From: Eonycteris spelaea | Taxonomy: Eukaryota > Chordata > Mammalia > Chiroptera > Pteropodidae | DNA: 64,000 bases | Direction: 5' to 3' | Assembly: GCA_003508835.1 (NCBI GenBank) | Contig: PUFA01000086.1 | Location: 806,001-870,000, forward strand | Part shown: positions 47,556-59,432 of the stretch, piece by piece | Layout of the letters: the number at the start of each line of letters is the position of its first letter | How positions within the stretch are numbered: position 1 is the stretch's first letter | Notes under the pieces: model-generated | The model's database searches: none | What the model was told of the DNA's origin: nothing | What the model saw: the letters and a program-made list of their open reading frames with translations, nothing else | Program-made: the position numbers and the translations under genes

Positions 47556-47672
47556 CAGTAACAATATTTGTACCTATCTCTAAGGGGTTTGTGAGTTTTA
47601 ATGAAATACTCAATGTATACACAGTGTCTGGTACATTGTGAATATTCAATAAATGATAGCTGTTATTATTAA
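47556..47672 (+). mobile_element. MIR SINE 3' half, sense
   Basis: 'gtacctatctctaaggggtt', 'tgtgagttttaatgaaatac', 'cacagtgtctggtacattgt' and 'caataaatgatagctgttat' match MIR (tacctacctcatagggttgttgtgaggattaaatgagat ... cacagtgcctggcacatagtaagtgctcaataaatggtagc). The overlapping 114-codon minus-strand open frame at 47446-47790 is therefore not a gene. Confidence 0.82.
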
Positions 47673-48879
47673 GAACCTCCAGAGAATAGATGAGTTGCAT
47701 TAGTGAGAGTGCACTAGTATAAATAGCTATTTGCATTAGTGCATGTTTGCTAGAATTAAACCCTACATAACTTGATTCTAAAGTCCTCAAGGCTTGCTTA
47801 TAATGAGTTCTAAATGGATTTATCTATGGTTCCAGATTTTGAGTGGAGTGGTTAACTTGTCTTCTGTGAAGTCTAGATTACTTGTATGTATAAACCGCGA
47901 TTAAATAAAACAACTTAAAATTCTGTCCCTTAAAAGCAAAATCTGCCTAACCAAAATATAATCCTTACCAAAAAAAAAGGCTTTAGTAAGGATTTGTTTT
48001 CATTTATTTGAAGGAAATGCATACCCTAATTGCTCTGTAAATCAAAAAAAGAATGAATTAGAATATAAAATGAATAGCATTTAGAGAACACACAAATTGT
48101 TAGAAATTCCGTTTCTCTACTTACGAGAGTGTTGTTGCAGGCACTGGCTTCTTCACTTATTTATTTAATGTAACCCACTCTATATCATATTGACTTGACA
48201 AAATATAGTTTCCTTTTCTTATGGCAATTAGATTATAAATTTTAATGTGGTCAGCATTTTTTAAACCTTAAATGCAGTAATGAAGTTAATATTAAATGTA
48301 GTCTCTTCATTACTAAAATGGTTTTATGAAATAAAAATCTCATGTTCCTAAGAAGCAATATTTGGAATTTCACTTGATCTATTAGAATAATAAATAGCTG
48401 TGTACATTGGCAATTTTTTTCTTCATAAATATGTGTCTGAAGACTCATCTTTGGAAAATGGTATAGATGAACGAATAGTTTATTAAAGCAATCTGCAAGT
48501 TTTCTTAAAAAAAATTAACAATTTAATGATGTACATCTAGTCTAACAAAGAAAATGTACTTTAATCATGTAACTTTAAAATACACTAATGAGCAAAATAA
48601 ATTCCTTTCCTCAATTTACACAGATGAATTAAGCAAACTTATTGCAGGAGAAAACTCAGGCTAATAATTAATTGGTACTTCATCATTATATGAAATCTTA
48701 TATCATTTTATCCCTTGCTATTTTATTCTTAACTTGACTTGGATTCCAGGAATATTATCTAAAACCAGTTTTTTTCAAATTGCAGTTTCACTGTTTTCTG
48801 TGTTCCATGCCCTGCATTTGATACGGTCTACAAATGGTTGTTTAATACATGGTAATGCATATTTATTTGTATTAATAAC
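47673..48879. other. Anonymous AT-rich DNA
   Basis: Nothing recognisable. Confidence 0.5.
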
Positions 48880-49150
48880 TTTTTATTTTAGAAAATTTTT
48901 AGATGTACAGAATAATGCGAAGAGAGTGGAGATCTACTGTATTCTCACACACTTTGTTTACACTATTATTGGCACCTTACATTAGTATACATTTGTCATA
49001 AATAATGAACTAATATTTACACTATTATTTACTAAACTCCATAGTTTATTCCTATTTTCTGTTCCTCCCTAATGTCCCTTTTCTGTTCCTGGAAAGCATT
49101 CAGGATACTATGTTATATTTCATCATCATGTCTCTTAGGTTGCTCTTGCT
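48880..49150 (+). mobile_element. Ancient interspersed repeat remnant, probably L1M-type
   Basis: The run 'ttttattttagaaaattttt', 'agatgtacagaataatgcga', 'tttacactattatttactaa', 'actccatagtttattcctat' and 'tcctggaaagcattcaggat' closely follows a common mammalian repeat (gatttacagaaaagttgcaaa ... tgtcctttttctgttcc ... aggatccaatccaggatac). I recognise the sequence better than its name; a relation to old L1 is likely but not certain. Confidence 0.55.
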
Positions 49151-49369
49151 TGTAATGTCCATTTATTTTTAAGGTACTACATTTTACATATGAAAATAGG
49201 CTGAAAAATTAGCACATATTCTTCTTTCTTATGTAAGCTAATTGAAAGACGTGGGAGAAAGTAATCCTCAAATCACCAAGCTGATATACTAATACTTTTT
49301 AAAAATAAGGAAGAATGATTAATTTGGCAGAGCTGTCCCTCATTTGCATTATCTCCTTCTATGTAGTAA

Positions 49370-49775
49370 AACAACATCTTGAGTTTTAGCAAGGAGAATA
49401 GCTACCCGGTAAATGGGCTGTATTTTCCAGCCCATTTTAGCTAGGTAAGGCAATATGATTAAGTCAAGCCAACATGGCATGAAAGGAAGTAATGTTGAAA
49501 CAACTTCTAGGTCACCTCTTTCAAACCCACAATTGGGTTTCTTCTTTCTCCTTTCCACGGGCTAATTAGCTCACTGCACTCAATGTGTATGGCACAAATC
49601 AAGGGCAGGGTAAAGCTACTGGATGCAAAGAATTTGGCTCTTTCAATATCCTCACGGAGCAAAGTTTATCCCACTTGCCTTATATGATGGACTTCTGAGC
49701 CATTTTAAAGTAAACTTCTATATTATTTAAATTTTTATAATCATGAATCTCTGTTAAAATAATTTATCATGTACT
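49370..49775 (+). mobile_element. Ancient mammalian interspersed repeat, possibly LTR-type, sense
   Basis: Follows the order of a common eutherian repeat: 'ttttccagcccattttagct', 'aatatgattaagtcaagcca', 'gaaacaacttctaggtcacc', 'tcttctttctcctttccacg' and 'aaagtaaacttctatattat'. Equivalent consensus phrases are acatttcccagcctcccttgcagctagg ... acttccaggtca ... gaaataaacttctatcttgtttaagcc. The family name is uncertain. The 69-codon minus-strand open frame inside it is not a gene. Confidence 0.55.
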
Positions 49776-52119
49776 ATAACTGATATTGTACCAAAAAAAG
49801 ATGGTTAGAAATTCAAATTTTAAATGCACAAATTAGAAAAATTAAATTTAAAAGTAATCACAAAATTGTCAAAATGAAGAGTTAATATTGTGATGTCAAT
49901 AAGACTCATTTTGGAATGCTCAACTGAAAAGCTTTGAAACTTTAATTCCATGTAGAGTCTCATATCTGAATTTCTGTGAGAATTTTTATACTTGAACTAT
50001 TTGTTTTTCTCTTATTACTAATTATAAATGTATAAAAAAGATCTATTTTGAAATGAATTCCAAAACTGCTTTGATTTTTTAAATTAATTTGTGCCTGTAT
50101 ATAAATTATCACATGCACTAAAGTAAAAGGCACTCTTAGAAAAAGATTTTTAAGCAAGAAATACTCTTAGAAAAAAAGACTTTCAACACACACACACATA
50201 CACACACACACACACAGAGACTTTTCACATATATAGCAATAGTGGAAGCATGCAGTCTTGTAACAACAAGCATAAAGATGGAGGGGTATATTAGACTGTG
50301 TATTTTGACTGCATATTGCAGCTGGATCACTTTATTTTCCTCATTGGTCTGATATTAGCACTATCCCTGAGTCTACTTAATGGCTTGGATAACTCGGGTA
50401 TCAAGCGAGTGAGTGGATTGCTCCTTGGAGAGTAGGTACACTGAGTTAGAGAAATACAGTTCTGTAGTCTGTGTGAAGCCTTCTCACAATCTACTTGTTT
50501 CTAGAAACATAGAATACTAAACCTAATCTATGTCTTAATCTTCCATCTATCATGTCACCTTAACAGGAATCTCAGGCCTTTTTTACAGTTTTCAAAAGAA
50601 ATCCAATATATATTTTTTTGCTTTTTATCACATTTTTAAAAGTTGTGGGAATATATAAAAAAAGGGAATCACATAGTAGATGAAATGGCCTAAATATAGC
50701 AGCTCTACTGTCCCTTTAACCTCAAGTATACGCAGAATAGCGTAATGGTCACTAGCTTCCATATCTGATTTACATTCCCAAAAGCATCAAGATTCTCAGA
50801 AAAGAGTCCTATAGGTACAGTATCCATACAACTTAGAACCCATCTAGAGCCAGATATATTAACCTAATCTCTCTCCTATTTAATTTAGAGAAAGTTACCA
50901 TTTAAAGGTTTTATTAGTCAGGATCAATGATTTAAATGGAAGGATAACAAAAAAAGATATACTAGTTGATTAAATTAGCTAAAGAATTGTGATTGAGACA
51001 AAATATAACCAGGTGACCTGGGTATGTGGATAAATAAATGGCTTACATGTTATTTTTATTTTAACAACAACAACAAAAAAACCCTTTTAGCTATCCTGGA
51101 TTCAGAAACTAAGATTAAGATTTTTATGATATCTAGGGTTCGTATTTACTTATTTATTGTTTGCTTGCTTATTTGGTTCAACCAAGATATTAATAGTTTT
51201 CTAAATGGGACAGAAAATACAGTTTTCCTAATTTATGACCTTCATCCCTGATGTTTATACCTGAGATTTATAAGAAATCAACTATTCTTTAAAAATAAGT
51301 ACACAGTCTTACAAATTATAAGACTATAAGTCACTCTATCATCAGGCAGCAAAAGGAAAGACATAGGCTAAACAAAACACACTGAACAAAGATGAATAGA
51401 AATATAGTTATAAATCATAAAACCATAAACAGGAAAATATTTTCCATTTCTCTTAGCAAACTAAATAAATATCTCAGCTTTTCTCTGTGTAACTTACTGA
51501 TACAGCAAGGATTCACAGCAAAGTTTACTTCTTTTTTGGCTCTTTATGGCAGATATCACTACATTCTAACCATTATCCATCACACCATTTGTACTTATTA
51601 AAAAACTGCTTTTGTTCATGGTATCCACTCACTTGCTTAACAGCACTGATAGCCTAGACTTGTTTGTAACTACTTTAGCCAAAAGACTTATGAGGTCAAT
51701 GAATTCCAAGCAGAAGTCCCTTTGAATGTTATTGTTTTGACTAAAAGAATGGCTCAGCTGGCAACAAGAGTTAGCCTTTCTGCTTTCACATTTATTCCTA
51801 AAATTCACATGTAATACCCTGTGGTGCAGAAGCAACCTTATGAATCTGAGGAAGAAAGTTATAGTCTAATAATGGTAGAATGAAAGGGGAGAAGTCTGGG
51901 TTCTCAGTGGCAGCCTGAATTTAGGTGTCTAGTTACTGGAGCAAAAAAGAACATAAAATTTCTCAATTTAGCCCCTGTATTTATTTCTGTTACACTATTC
52001 TGCAACACAATGGTAATTTGTAACAAGATTTGAAATATAAGAAGACTACAACTTGTATTAAGTCATATATTAAATAGTGTGAGAGTTTATTAACTATCAC
52101 AATATTTGAATAGGTGTGT
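49776..52119. other. Anonymous AT-rich DNA with CA repeat
   Basis: Includes a CA microsatellite at 50186-50216. 50340-50580 has higher complexity without assignment. No gene seen. Confidence 0.5.
50186..50216. repeat. (CA)n microsatellite, once interrupted
   Basis: ACAC units with one 'ata' interruption. The minus-strand open frame across it encodes a run of Cys-Val and is spurious. Confidence 0.95.
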
Positions 52120-52195
52120 CACTAAAAAAGACATAGGAATGTTAACAAACACATGAAAAAGTAAATTAAAACCACAAAAAGTTATTAAAAAAGAT
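52120..52195 (+). mobile_element. Short ancient L1 ORF2 fragment, sense
   Basis: 'aaaaaagacataggaatgtt', 'aacaaacacatgaaaaagta' and 'aattaaaaccacaaaaagtt' match an L1 ORF2 C-terminal stretch (aagacatacgaatggccaacaagcacatgaaaagatgc ... caaatcaaaaccacaatg), with about 40 bases missing in the middle. Confidence 0.5.
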
Positions 52196-53689
52196 TATAT
52201 AATAGTCTAACATTTACTATTATTTCTATATATCTTATATTGAACAAAATAATCATAGCCAACTATTATTAAAATAAAGGCATATTTTTGCTAAATTTAA
52301 TATTAAGATTATGACATAAGATACACAAATCTTCTCAGTAATTTATCGCTGTCTCAAAAAACTACAAATAAACAATTATTCCAAAGTATACATACGTATT
52401 GTTAATTAAAAGATGATATAGGCAGCATTTTAAGAAGGGATTTAAAGTCATTCTTTTAAGCTACATTGAGAGAAAAAAGTCCAGAAAGAAAAACAAAGAC
52501 ATAATATCTTTTAAAAATCATCTATTTTGTCATCTTAAAAATTATTTATCTTCAATGGTTTCAAAACTAGAAGACCTTGTGTTTAAATATGATTATGACC
52601 ATATAGCAATAACATAATAATCATGTACTTATAATCAGCTCCTATATTGACTTAATTATCTATAGAAAATGTTATTTTTAATACTTTTATATCAATAAAA
52701 TTTATTTTCTGTACAGAGAATTCATATAACAGCTCCAGTTATACAATATACAGAATTTATGCTCTATTCTATGACAAATCTGAATCAATTATGCCTTCAT
52801 ACTCTAAATATCAAGCATTCTGATGATATCAATTAACTCCAATAAATGATGGAGTGGTTTAAAATCATAACACTTTTCTCAGAGTCATAAAGCCTACATT
52901 TAAAACATATTTGCAAATCATTCTAGCAGAGAATCCACAAATAGACTGAATTTCTCTTATAGAATTATTGGCATATTTCTGTCATAGAAATTGAACAAAA
53001 GATGATTTGGAATGTTCCTATTTAATTCACAGTATAGGTCTATAGATCCTGTAGTACATTAATTTTTTCCTCTGATCTGTTGATGCCTAAAATAATTTTC
53101 ATGATATTTCTAATATATTCTCAACTATTAATACAGAAAAACCTTCTTAATCATCAATAGTTAATTAAATTTGTACTTGAACAACTTGTACATTTTTAAG
53201 TAAATACAGCTCTTTAAAAACACTGAATTAACTACTTTATACAGTTACTTTTGAAATTAATATTTTCAAAAATATTAATATAAAAATAAAGAGGAATGCC
53301 TGCTTTTAGTCATCAGGTTGAAACTCATCCAGACTAACTTGTCTGCCAGAAACAAATATAAAACATGAAAAAAATCAGATGACTACTTTCAATATTAGAC
53401 AAGAGATAGCAACAGTATATATTGTGAACATTTAAAAAAGAAACAAATAAGATGAGCCACAAAATAACCTTAACTTTCTGTCTGGAATACTTTCTCGACT
53501 GGAGCATAAGGAAAGGGTTCTCCAAGAAAGCATGGGGAAAGGGGCTAGGTAAGTTAAGAAGCTGGAAACTGGGGCTCCAGATTACTACCAAGGGATCCAA
53601 AATTTGCCAATACAGGTGAGAAGTAAGTTGTACAGGATCAAACTTGAAAACATGCACAGGTAAGACACATACTGAGAGAAAATACTTTT
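52196..53689. other. Anonymous AT-rich DNA leading into an old L1
   Basis: 53330-53650 has moderate complexity and could be the start of the old L1 that follows. The 107-codon minus-strand open frame at 53334-53657 shows no domain. Confidence 0.45.
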
Positions 53690-53930
53690 AGCACATATAC
53701 CTGACAAAAAATTGCATCTGGACTATATACCTGACATATTCCGATCAATAATAAAAAAGAAAAAAGTTAAAAATCAGGCTGGTCATTAACAAACACTTCA
53801 CAAAGGAAGACATAATGATCAATAATCACATGAAAACATGGTCAACATTTTTTAATCAAGAAAATGCAAATTGAAACTACAATGTGATTACACTATATAG
53901 TTGTTAGAAAGGCTGCAATTAAAAAGACTG
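53690..53930 (+). mobile_element. Older L1, 5' half, interrupted by a younger L1
   Basis: 'ctgacaaaaaattgcatctg', 'cttcacaaaggaagacataa', 'atcacatgaaaacatggtca' and 'agaaaatgcaaattgaaact' are diverged forms of the L1 ORF2 C-terminal region. The element stops at 'aattaaaaagactg' (53930) and resumes at 55001 with 'gaccaaatcaatttgctggc'. In L1 these two parts are continuous, so one insertion split this copy. No frame is open. Confidence 0.75.
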
Positions 53931-55000
53931 TTGATGATAGCCATTTTAACAGGTGTGATGATTTTATTTATTTATTTTTTGGTGGTTTTAATTTGCATTT
54001 TCCTAATAACTAGTGAAGTTGAGAATCTTTTCATATGTCTGTTGGCCATTAGTATGTCTTTTTGGGATAGAGTCTGTTCAGGTCCTCCGCCCATTTTTTT
54101 CATTGGATTGTTTGTTTTTGTTGTTGAGTTGAGTTCATTATGTAGTTTGGATATTAGCCCCTTATCAGAGACATTGTTTACAAATATCTTCTCCTACTCA
54201 GTAGGTCCCCGCTTTGTTTTGATGATGGTTTCTTTTGTTGTGCAGCTTTTTACCTCACACCTGTTAGAATGGCTATCATCAAAACAAGTTATAGCAAATG
54301 CTGGAGAGGTTGTGGGAAAAAAGGAACCCTCATACACTGCTGGCGGGAAGTAAATTGGTACAACCACTATGGAAAACAGTATGGAGGTTCCTCAATAGAA
54401 TTACTACATAACCCAGCAACCTCTCTTCTGGGTATTTACACCCCCCCCAAATAAAAAACATTTATCTGTAAAGATATATGCACCCTGATGTTCACAGCAG
54501 CATTATTCAAAGTGGCCAAGACAAGGAAACAACTGAAGTGCTCTTTGACAGGTGATTGGATAAAAAAGATGTGGTACATATATACAATGGAATACTACTC
54601 AGCCATAAGAAAAGATGAAATGCTGCCATTTGCAACAGCATGATGGATCTTGAGGATCGTGCTAAGCAAAATTAGTCAGAAAGAAAAGTTAAGAGCCATA
54701 TGACTCCACTTATATGTGGGATATAAAACTAAAAGCAACAAACAAGACGAACAAACAAAAACTCATAGACACAAACGACACTTTCGTGGTTAACAGAGGA
54801 AAAGAGGGGATGTAAGGAGGCTGACAGTGGTAAAGTGGGTCAAATATATGGTGATGGAAAGAAATTTAACTTTGGGTGGTGAGCACACAATGCAATATAC
54901 ACATATGATGTATTATTAAATTGTACAATCTAAATCTATATAATTTCATTAACTAGTTCACCCCAATAAATATAATAAAAAATTAAAATTAAAAAAAAAA
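53931..55000 (+). mobile_element. Younger L1 3' fragment with 5' inversion (twin priming), nested
   Basis: The element has two parts. 53931-54252 is L1 ORF2 sequence in reverse (on the minus strand 'caacaacaaaaacaaacaat', 'atgaaaagattctcaacttc'). 54253-55000 is L1 in sense, from 'acctcacacctgttagaatg' through ORF2 C-terminal wording ('ggaaccctcatacactgctg', 'acaatggaatactactcagc') to the 3' UTR and A-rich tail ('caccccaataaatataataa'). The same 28 bases occur at 53931-53958 (reverse) and 54255-54282 (forward), 27 of 28 identical. This layout, upstream segment inverted and joined to a sense 3' segment, is the known product of twin priming. The 150-codon open frame at 53901-54353 spans the inversion and is spurious. 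Confidence 0.85.
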
Positions 55001-55615
55001 TGACCAAATCAATTTGCTGGCAAAGATCTATAGCAGCCTGAACTCTCATATACTTCTAATGTGAATGTAAAGTAATACCACCTCTTTACAAAGCTATAGG
55101 ACAATATTTATAATTTAAATATACACTTACCTTATGATACAATGACTCAAAAAATGTTTTTTAATTAACCATCTAAAGATTTATTCATGAATGTCCATCA
55201 GCAATATCTGCAATAGTCTCAGACTGGAGAAACTAGAATATCCATCAACATAAGAAAGTGTAAACAAATCGTGGTACTATATTTATATGATGGAAATAGT
55301 ATACAGTTATAAAAAGTAAGGGATGACTGATACATGAAGCAAGATGAATGAATCTCTAAAACATGCTGAGAAATAATTCATACCTAAATGAATATATACT
55401 ATATGTTTCCATGTATTTGTCATCTTAATACAGACAAAACTTAAATAATATGAAAAAAATAACAGTAGTTGTTACCTGGCAAGAGAATTGACATGGCATT
55501 GTTCTTTATCTTATAGTGGCATGAGTTATATAAGTGATGCAATTATCAAAAATGATAAACTGTACACTTATGGTCTAAGCATTTGACTATATGCAATATA
55601 TACATTAAATTTAAA
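55001..55615 (+). mobile_element. Older L1, 3' half, continuing after the nested insertion
   Basis: Continues the L1 begun at 53690: 'gaactctcatatacttctaa', 'aggacaatatttataattta', 'catgaatgtccatcagcaat', 'taaactgtacacttatggtc', closing near 'attaaatttaaaaagaaata'. The 3' end is of the old L1M kind (ctgtacacttaaaatttgtgcattttactgtatg), unlike the younger L1 tails nearby. Divergence is clearly higher than in the nested element, consistent with the order of insertion. Confidence 0.7.
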
Positions 55616-57199
55616 AAGAAATAATATAGGAAGAGATACTGCATGATGTTGTTGTTAATAGCTGGCTTTTTAATGTATTCATCATTTTTTTTCTCTTTTA
55701 CCCTAAACATTTCCCCAGGTGTGAAAACAATATATAGCTACAACATTACATGTCTAAAAATAGAGTTTAAGTTGTTTTTTTTTTTTCATATAATAAAGTT
55801 TTCAACAGGTAATATTTGATGCATTTTAAATATAACCTATAAATCTGAATTTGAGTTCTATCAATGCATAAATGACTAGGTCATAAAAATGTTACTTCTT
55901 TTTTAAATAATAAATATATTTTTGAATATCCCTGTTTCTTCTGCTTCAATGATTTCAAATAAAATTATTTCTTACATTTTAGGGAAAGAATGACAAAATA
56001 CTTAATTTGAGGTGAGCTGTGTTAATGTCTATCTATGAACAGATATGTCAAAATGAAAGAAGACTATTTATGAACTGACCCAGAAGAAAATGTCACAAGT
56101 GAACCCAAAAAACAAGGTGTATAAATCAAATAAAGATTAAACCACATTGATAAAAGTATTAACATTTTTCAGAAATGGTGAACTAGATCTTACAGGATAC
56201 ATCCATTACTCAAGAGATATATATCAACATATTAACTCATTTAAATTAATGGAGAACATTTCAATTTACAACCCAGGGAATAGCTGACCTTCTCAGCAGG
56301 ATCAACTCCATAATTTTATAGTAGCTGGTTAAGATTAGTATTAAAATTTAACCTTTCAGATCTACAATTAAAAGTAAATTACAGCCTTTAAATTTGGTAG
56401 CATATAAAGCTTCACTATGGAAAATGCATTTCAGCATTTTATCGGAAAATCCGTTTCAGTAAATTGAAGGGCAGAGAAACAGTAACCCTTTTTAAGGTTT
56501 TACTTCAGCCATTATTTTTCTTAAACACATCTTCAAAGGTCATATCATATACACAAACCATGAAGTAATCTTTATAAAAAAGCCTATCTTAGCAAGTTAT
56601 TACTAAGACATATACAATAGGTTCTCAGCAAGAATTCTTGAAGCTCAAGTGTAATTAATGACCAAATTTTAAAATGAATAATGATTACATTTTAAAAACT
56701 AAATAAGAATAAAAGTTAGGGAAACTTGTCTGTTATCAATATGAGCTTTGTTATCTCCTGGTAGAAATGCAGGGTTCATTTTAGCTTTTGATTTTAATTA
56801 TCTTGGAATTAAAAAATAATAGATATCAATAAAATAGTGTAGTTAAAAAATATGTAATATTGCTCAAACACATTTTAGTGAATTTAGCTAGTTGATACTA
56901 ATTTAAATGACCAAAAAATTTAATGACCATTTGAAAGTCAAGATAAACAGTAGCTGAATACTTAGTCATTTAAATTCTAAAATACAGATATAGAGTACTC
57001 TCAAAGAAACTCATTGCTCTTTATTTTATATTTACAACATATTTGCATAAAAGTATGCCACATGCAAATGATTCAATGCTATATTTGACATATTATCACA
57101 ACTCAAGGGTGTAAATTACAAAGTCTGTTAACTACCAACTTACGTAACAGACATCGAAAAGACAGTATAAAATGTAAAAATGATTTATTCTGTGCATTT
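55616..57199. other. Anonymous AT-rich DNA between two L1 insertions
   Basis: No gene or named repeat. A T run lies near 55770-55785. Confidence 0.5.
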
Positions 57200-58350
57200 T
57201 ATTGTTTCAAAGGCCTAATATTTAGGTCTTTGATCCATTTTGAGTTAATTTTTATATATGGTGACAAATAACAGTCTAGTTGCATTCTTTTGCATGTGGC
57301 TTTCCAATTCTTTTGCATGTGCTTTCCAATTTTCCCAGCACCATTTATTGAAGAGGCTTTCTTTTCTCCACTGCAAGTTTTTGTCTCCTTTGTCAAAAAC
57401 TATTTGCCCATATGTATATGGGTTTATTTCTGGGCTCCCAATTCTGTTCCATTGGTCTCTGTGTCTGTTTTATTGTCAATACCATGATGTTTGGATTATT
57501 GTCACTTTGTAGTATAATTTAAAGTCAGGGAGTGTGATATCTCTAGCTTTGTACTTTTTTTCCTCAGGATTACTTTGGCTATTTGGAGCCTTTCGTGGCT
57601 CCATAAAAATCTGATATTTTTTGTTCTATTTCATTAAAAAATGCCATTGAGATTTTGATGCGGATTGCACTAAATCTGTATGTATGTATATTGCTTTGGA
57701 TAATACGGCCATTTTAACTATGTTAATTCTTCTAATCCATGAGCCAAAAATATCTATTTCTTTGTGTCTTGTTCAATTTCTTTTAATAATGTCTTGTAGT
57801 TTTCAATGCATAGTTCTTTTATATCCTTTGTTAAGTTTACTCTTATGCATTTTATTCTTTTTGATGCAATTGCAAAAGGAATTGTTTTTTTTTATTTCTA
57901 TTTTTGAAATTTCATCATTACTCTATAAGAATTAATGGATTTTTGTACATTGATTTTGTATTGTTCAACTTTACTATATTTGTTTATTATTTCTAATAGG
58001 TTTTTTTTGGTACAATCTTTAGGGTATATATATATATAGAAAACCATGTCATCTGCAAAAAGTGACAATATGACTTCTTCATTCCCAGTTTGGATGCTTT
58101 TTATTTCTTTCTCTTGCCTGATTGCTCTGGCTAGGTCTTACAATACTACGTTGAATAACAGTGGTGAGTGTGGGCATCGTTTTCTTCATTCTGATCTTGG
58201 AGGAAAAGCTTTCAGTTTTTCACCATTAATTATGATAAAAGCTGTGAGTTTGTCATATACGTCCTTTACTATGCTGAGATACTTTCCTTCTATGCCCATT
58301 TTATTAAGTGTTTTAATCATTAATAGATGTTGTATCTTGTCAAGTGAGAA
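57200..58350 (-). pseudogene. L1 ORF2 reverse-transcriptase remnant (inverted 5' segment of a LINE-1)
   Basis: The minus strand is L1 ORF2 running from upstream (58350) to downstream (57200). The reverse-transcriptase catalytic motif FADD is readable at 58045-58059 on the minus strand (bases 'tttgcagatgacatg'). Upstream of it lie 'gacaagatacaacatctatt' and 'atggtgaaaaactgaaagct', the usual L1 landmarks before the catalytic core. Downstream come the thumb-region landmarks ending 'gatcaaagacctaaatatta'. No long frame survives, so the copy is dead. The plus-strand open frames here (for example 57258-57512 and 58046-58411) are antisense shadows. Confidence 0.85.
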
Positions 58351-58907
58351 TTTTACCTCAAAGGCAAGGGAAGTAAAAGCAAAAATAAATGAATGGGACT
58401 ATATCAACTAAAAAGATGCACAGCAATAGAATAATCATCAAAACAAAGATATGACCATATGAATGGGATAGTATTTGCAAACAACACCCTCCAATAAGGA
58501 GTTAATATTCAAAATATATATTAAGAACTCATACAACTCAACAACAAAAAACAAACATTTCAATTAAAAAATGGGCAGAGAATTTGAACAGATGCTTCTC
58601 CCAAGAAGATATACAAATGGCCATCACATACATGAAAAGATGCTCAACTTCACTAGCTATTAGGAAAATGCAAATCAAAACAATGAGATACCACCTCACA
58701 CCCATAAGAATGGCTATTATCAATAAGGTAAGTAATAACAAGTGTTGGAGAGGTTGTGAGGAAAAGGGAACCCTCATACACTGCTGGTGGAAATGTAAAT
58801 TGGTATGGCTGCTATGGAAAACAGTACAGGGGTTCCTCAGAAAATTAAGAATAGAATTACCATATGACCCAGCAATCCTTCTTCTGGGTATCTACCCCAA
58901 AATTTGA
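58351..58907 (+). pseudogene. L1 ORF2 C-terminal remnant (sense 3' segment)
   Basis: Starts close to 'caaaggcaagggaagtaaaa' and runs through the L1 ORF2 C-terminal region. The readable part (58584-58907) contains the typical C-terminal words [10 protein letters not shown] and LLGIYPK and then meets a stop codon, earlier than the ORF2 end expected from other mammalian L1s. The following DNA still carries ORF2-like wording ('gaagatgtggcatatatgta'), so the stop is a mutation and not the natural end. Confidence 0.8.
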
Positions 58908-59432
58908 AAACATTTCTCTATAAAAATATGTGTACCCCTATATTCATTACGGCATCAGTTATGGTGGGCAAGATATGGAAACCAAGTCTCATTCGATATA
59001 TAATTGGAGAAAGAAGATGTGGCATATATGTACAATGGAATATCACAAAGCCATAAGAAAGATCAAATACTGCCATTTGCCGCAATATGGATCATTGAGA
59101 TGATCATGCTAAGTGAAATAAGTCAGAAAGAAAAAGTTGAGAACTATATGATTTCACTTATATATGAGTTATAAAACTAAAACTGACAAATAAGACAAAT
59201 GAACAAACTCATAGACACAGCCAACAGTTTAGCAGGTGCCAGCAGGGAAGAGGGGAAGGGATTTGTAGAAAAGGGTAAAGGGGGTCAAATATATGGTGAG
59301 AGAAGGAGATCTGGCTATGGGTGGTGAACACACAATGCAATATGCAGATGATGTATTATTGAACTGTACACTTGAAAGCTATATAATTTTATTAACTGTC
59401 ACCCTAATAAATTTAATAAAAAAAGAAAATAT

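Larger units (their letters stand above)
57200..59432 (+). mobile_element. LINE-1 with 5' inversion (second twin-primed copy)
   Basis: The whole element comprises an inverted ORF2 segment (57200 to about 58350), a sense segment (about 58351 to 59410) and an A-rich tail ('atttaataaaaaaagaaaat') ending near 59432. In L1 order, the inverted part stops at 'gatcaaagacctaaatatta' plus about 20 bases and the sense part starts about 90 bases further on, so the event lost a short stretch at the internal junction. The 3' end ('gggtggtgaacacacaatgc', 'accctaataaatttaataaa') is the same kind as in the element at 53931-55000, so both belong to related young subfamilies. A target duplication is not clear; 'tataaaatgtaaaaatg' on the left and 'tataaaattgagaatg' on the right are only similar. 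Confidence 0.85.

Noticed and set aside
47446..47790. 114-codon minus-strand open frame
   Set aside because: Overlaps a well-supported MIR SINE on the plus strand.
53901..54353. Longest open frame in the window (150 codons)
   Set aside because: It runs across the junction of the inverted and sense L1 parts and is antisense to ORF2 over most of its length. Hydrophobic content reflects T-rich antisense DNA.
57258..58411. Several plus-strand open frames of 65 to 121 codons
   Set aside because: They are antisense to the inverted L1 ORF2 segment, whose minus strand carries the FADD motif and other ORF2 landmarks.
58538..58777. 79-codon minus-strand open frame
   Set aside because: Antisense shadow of the L1 ORF2 C-terminal part on the plus strand.
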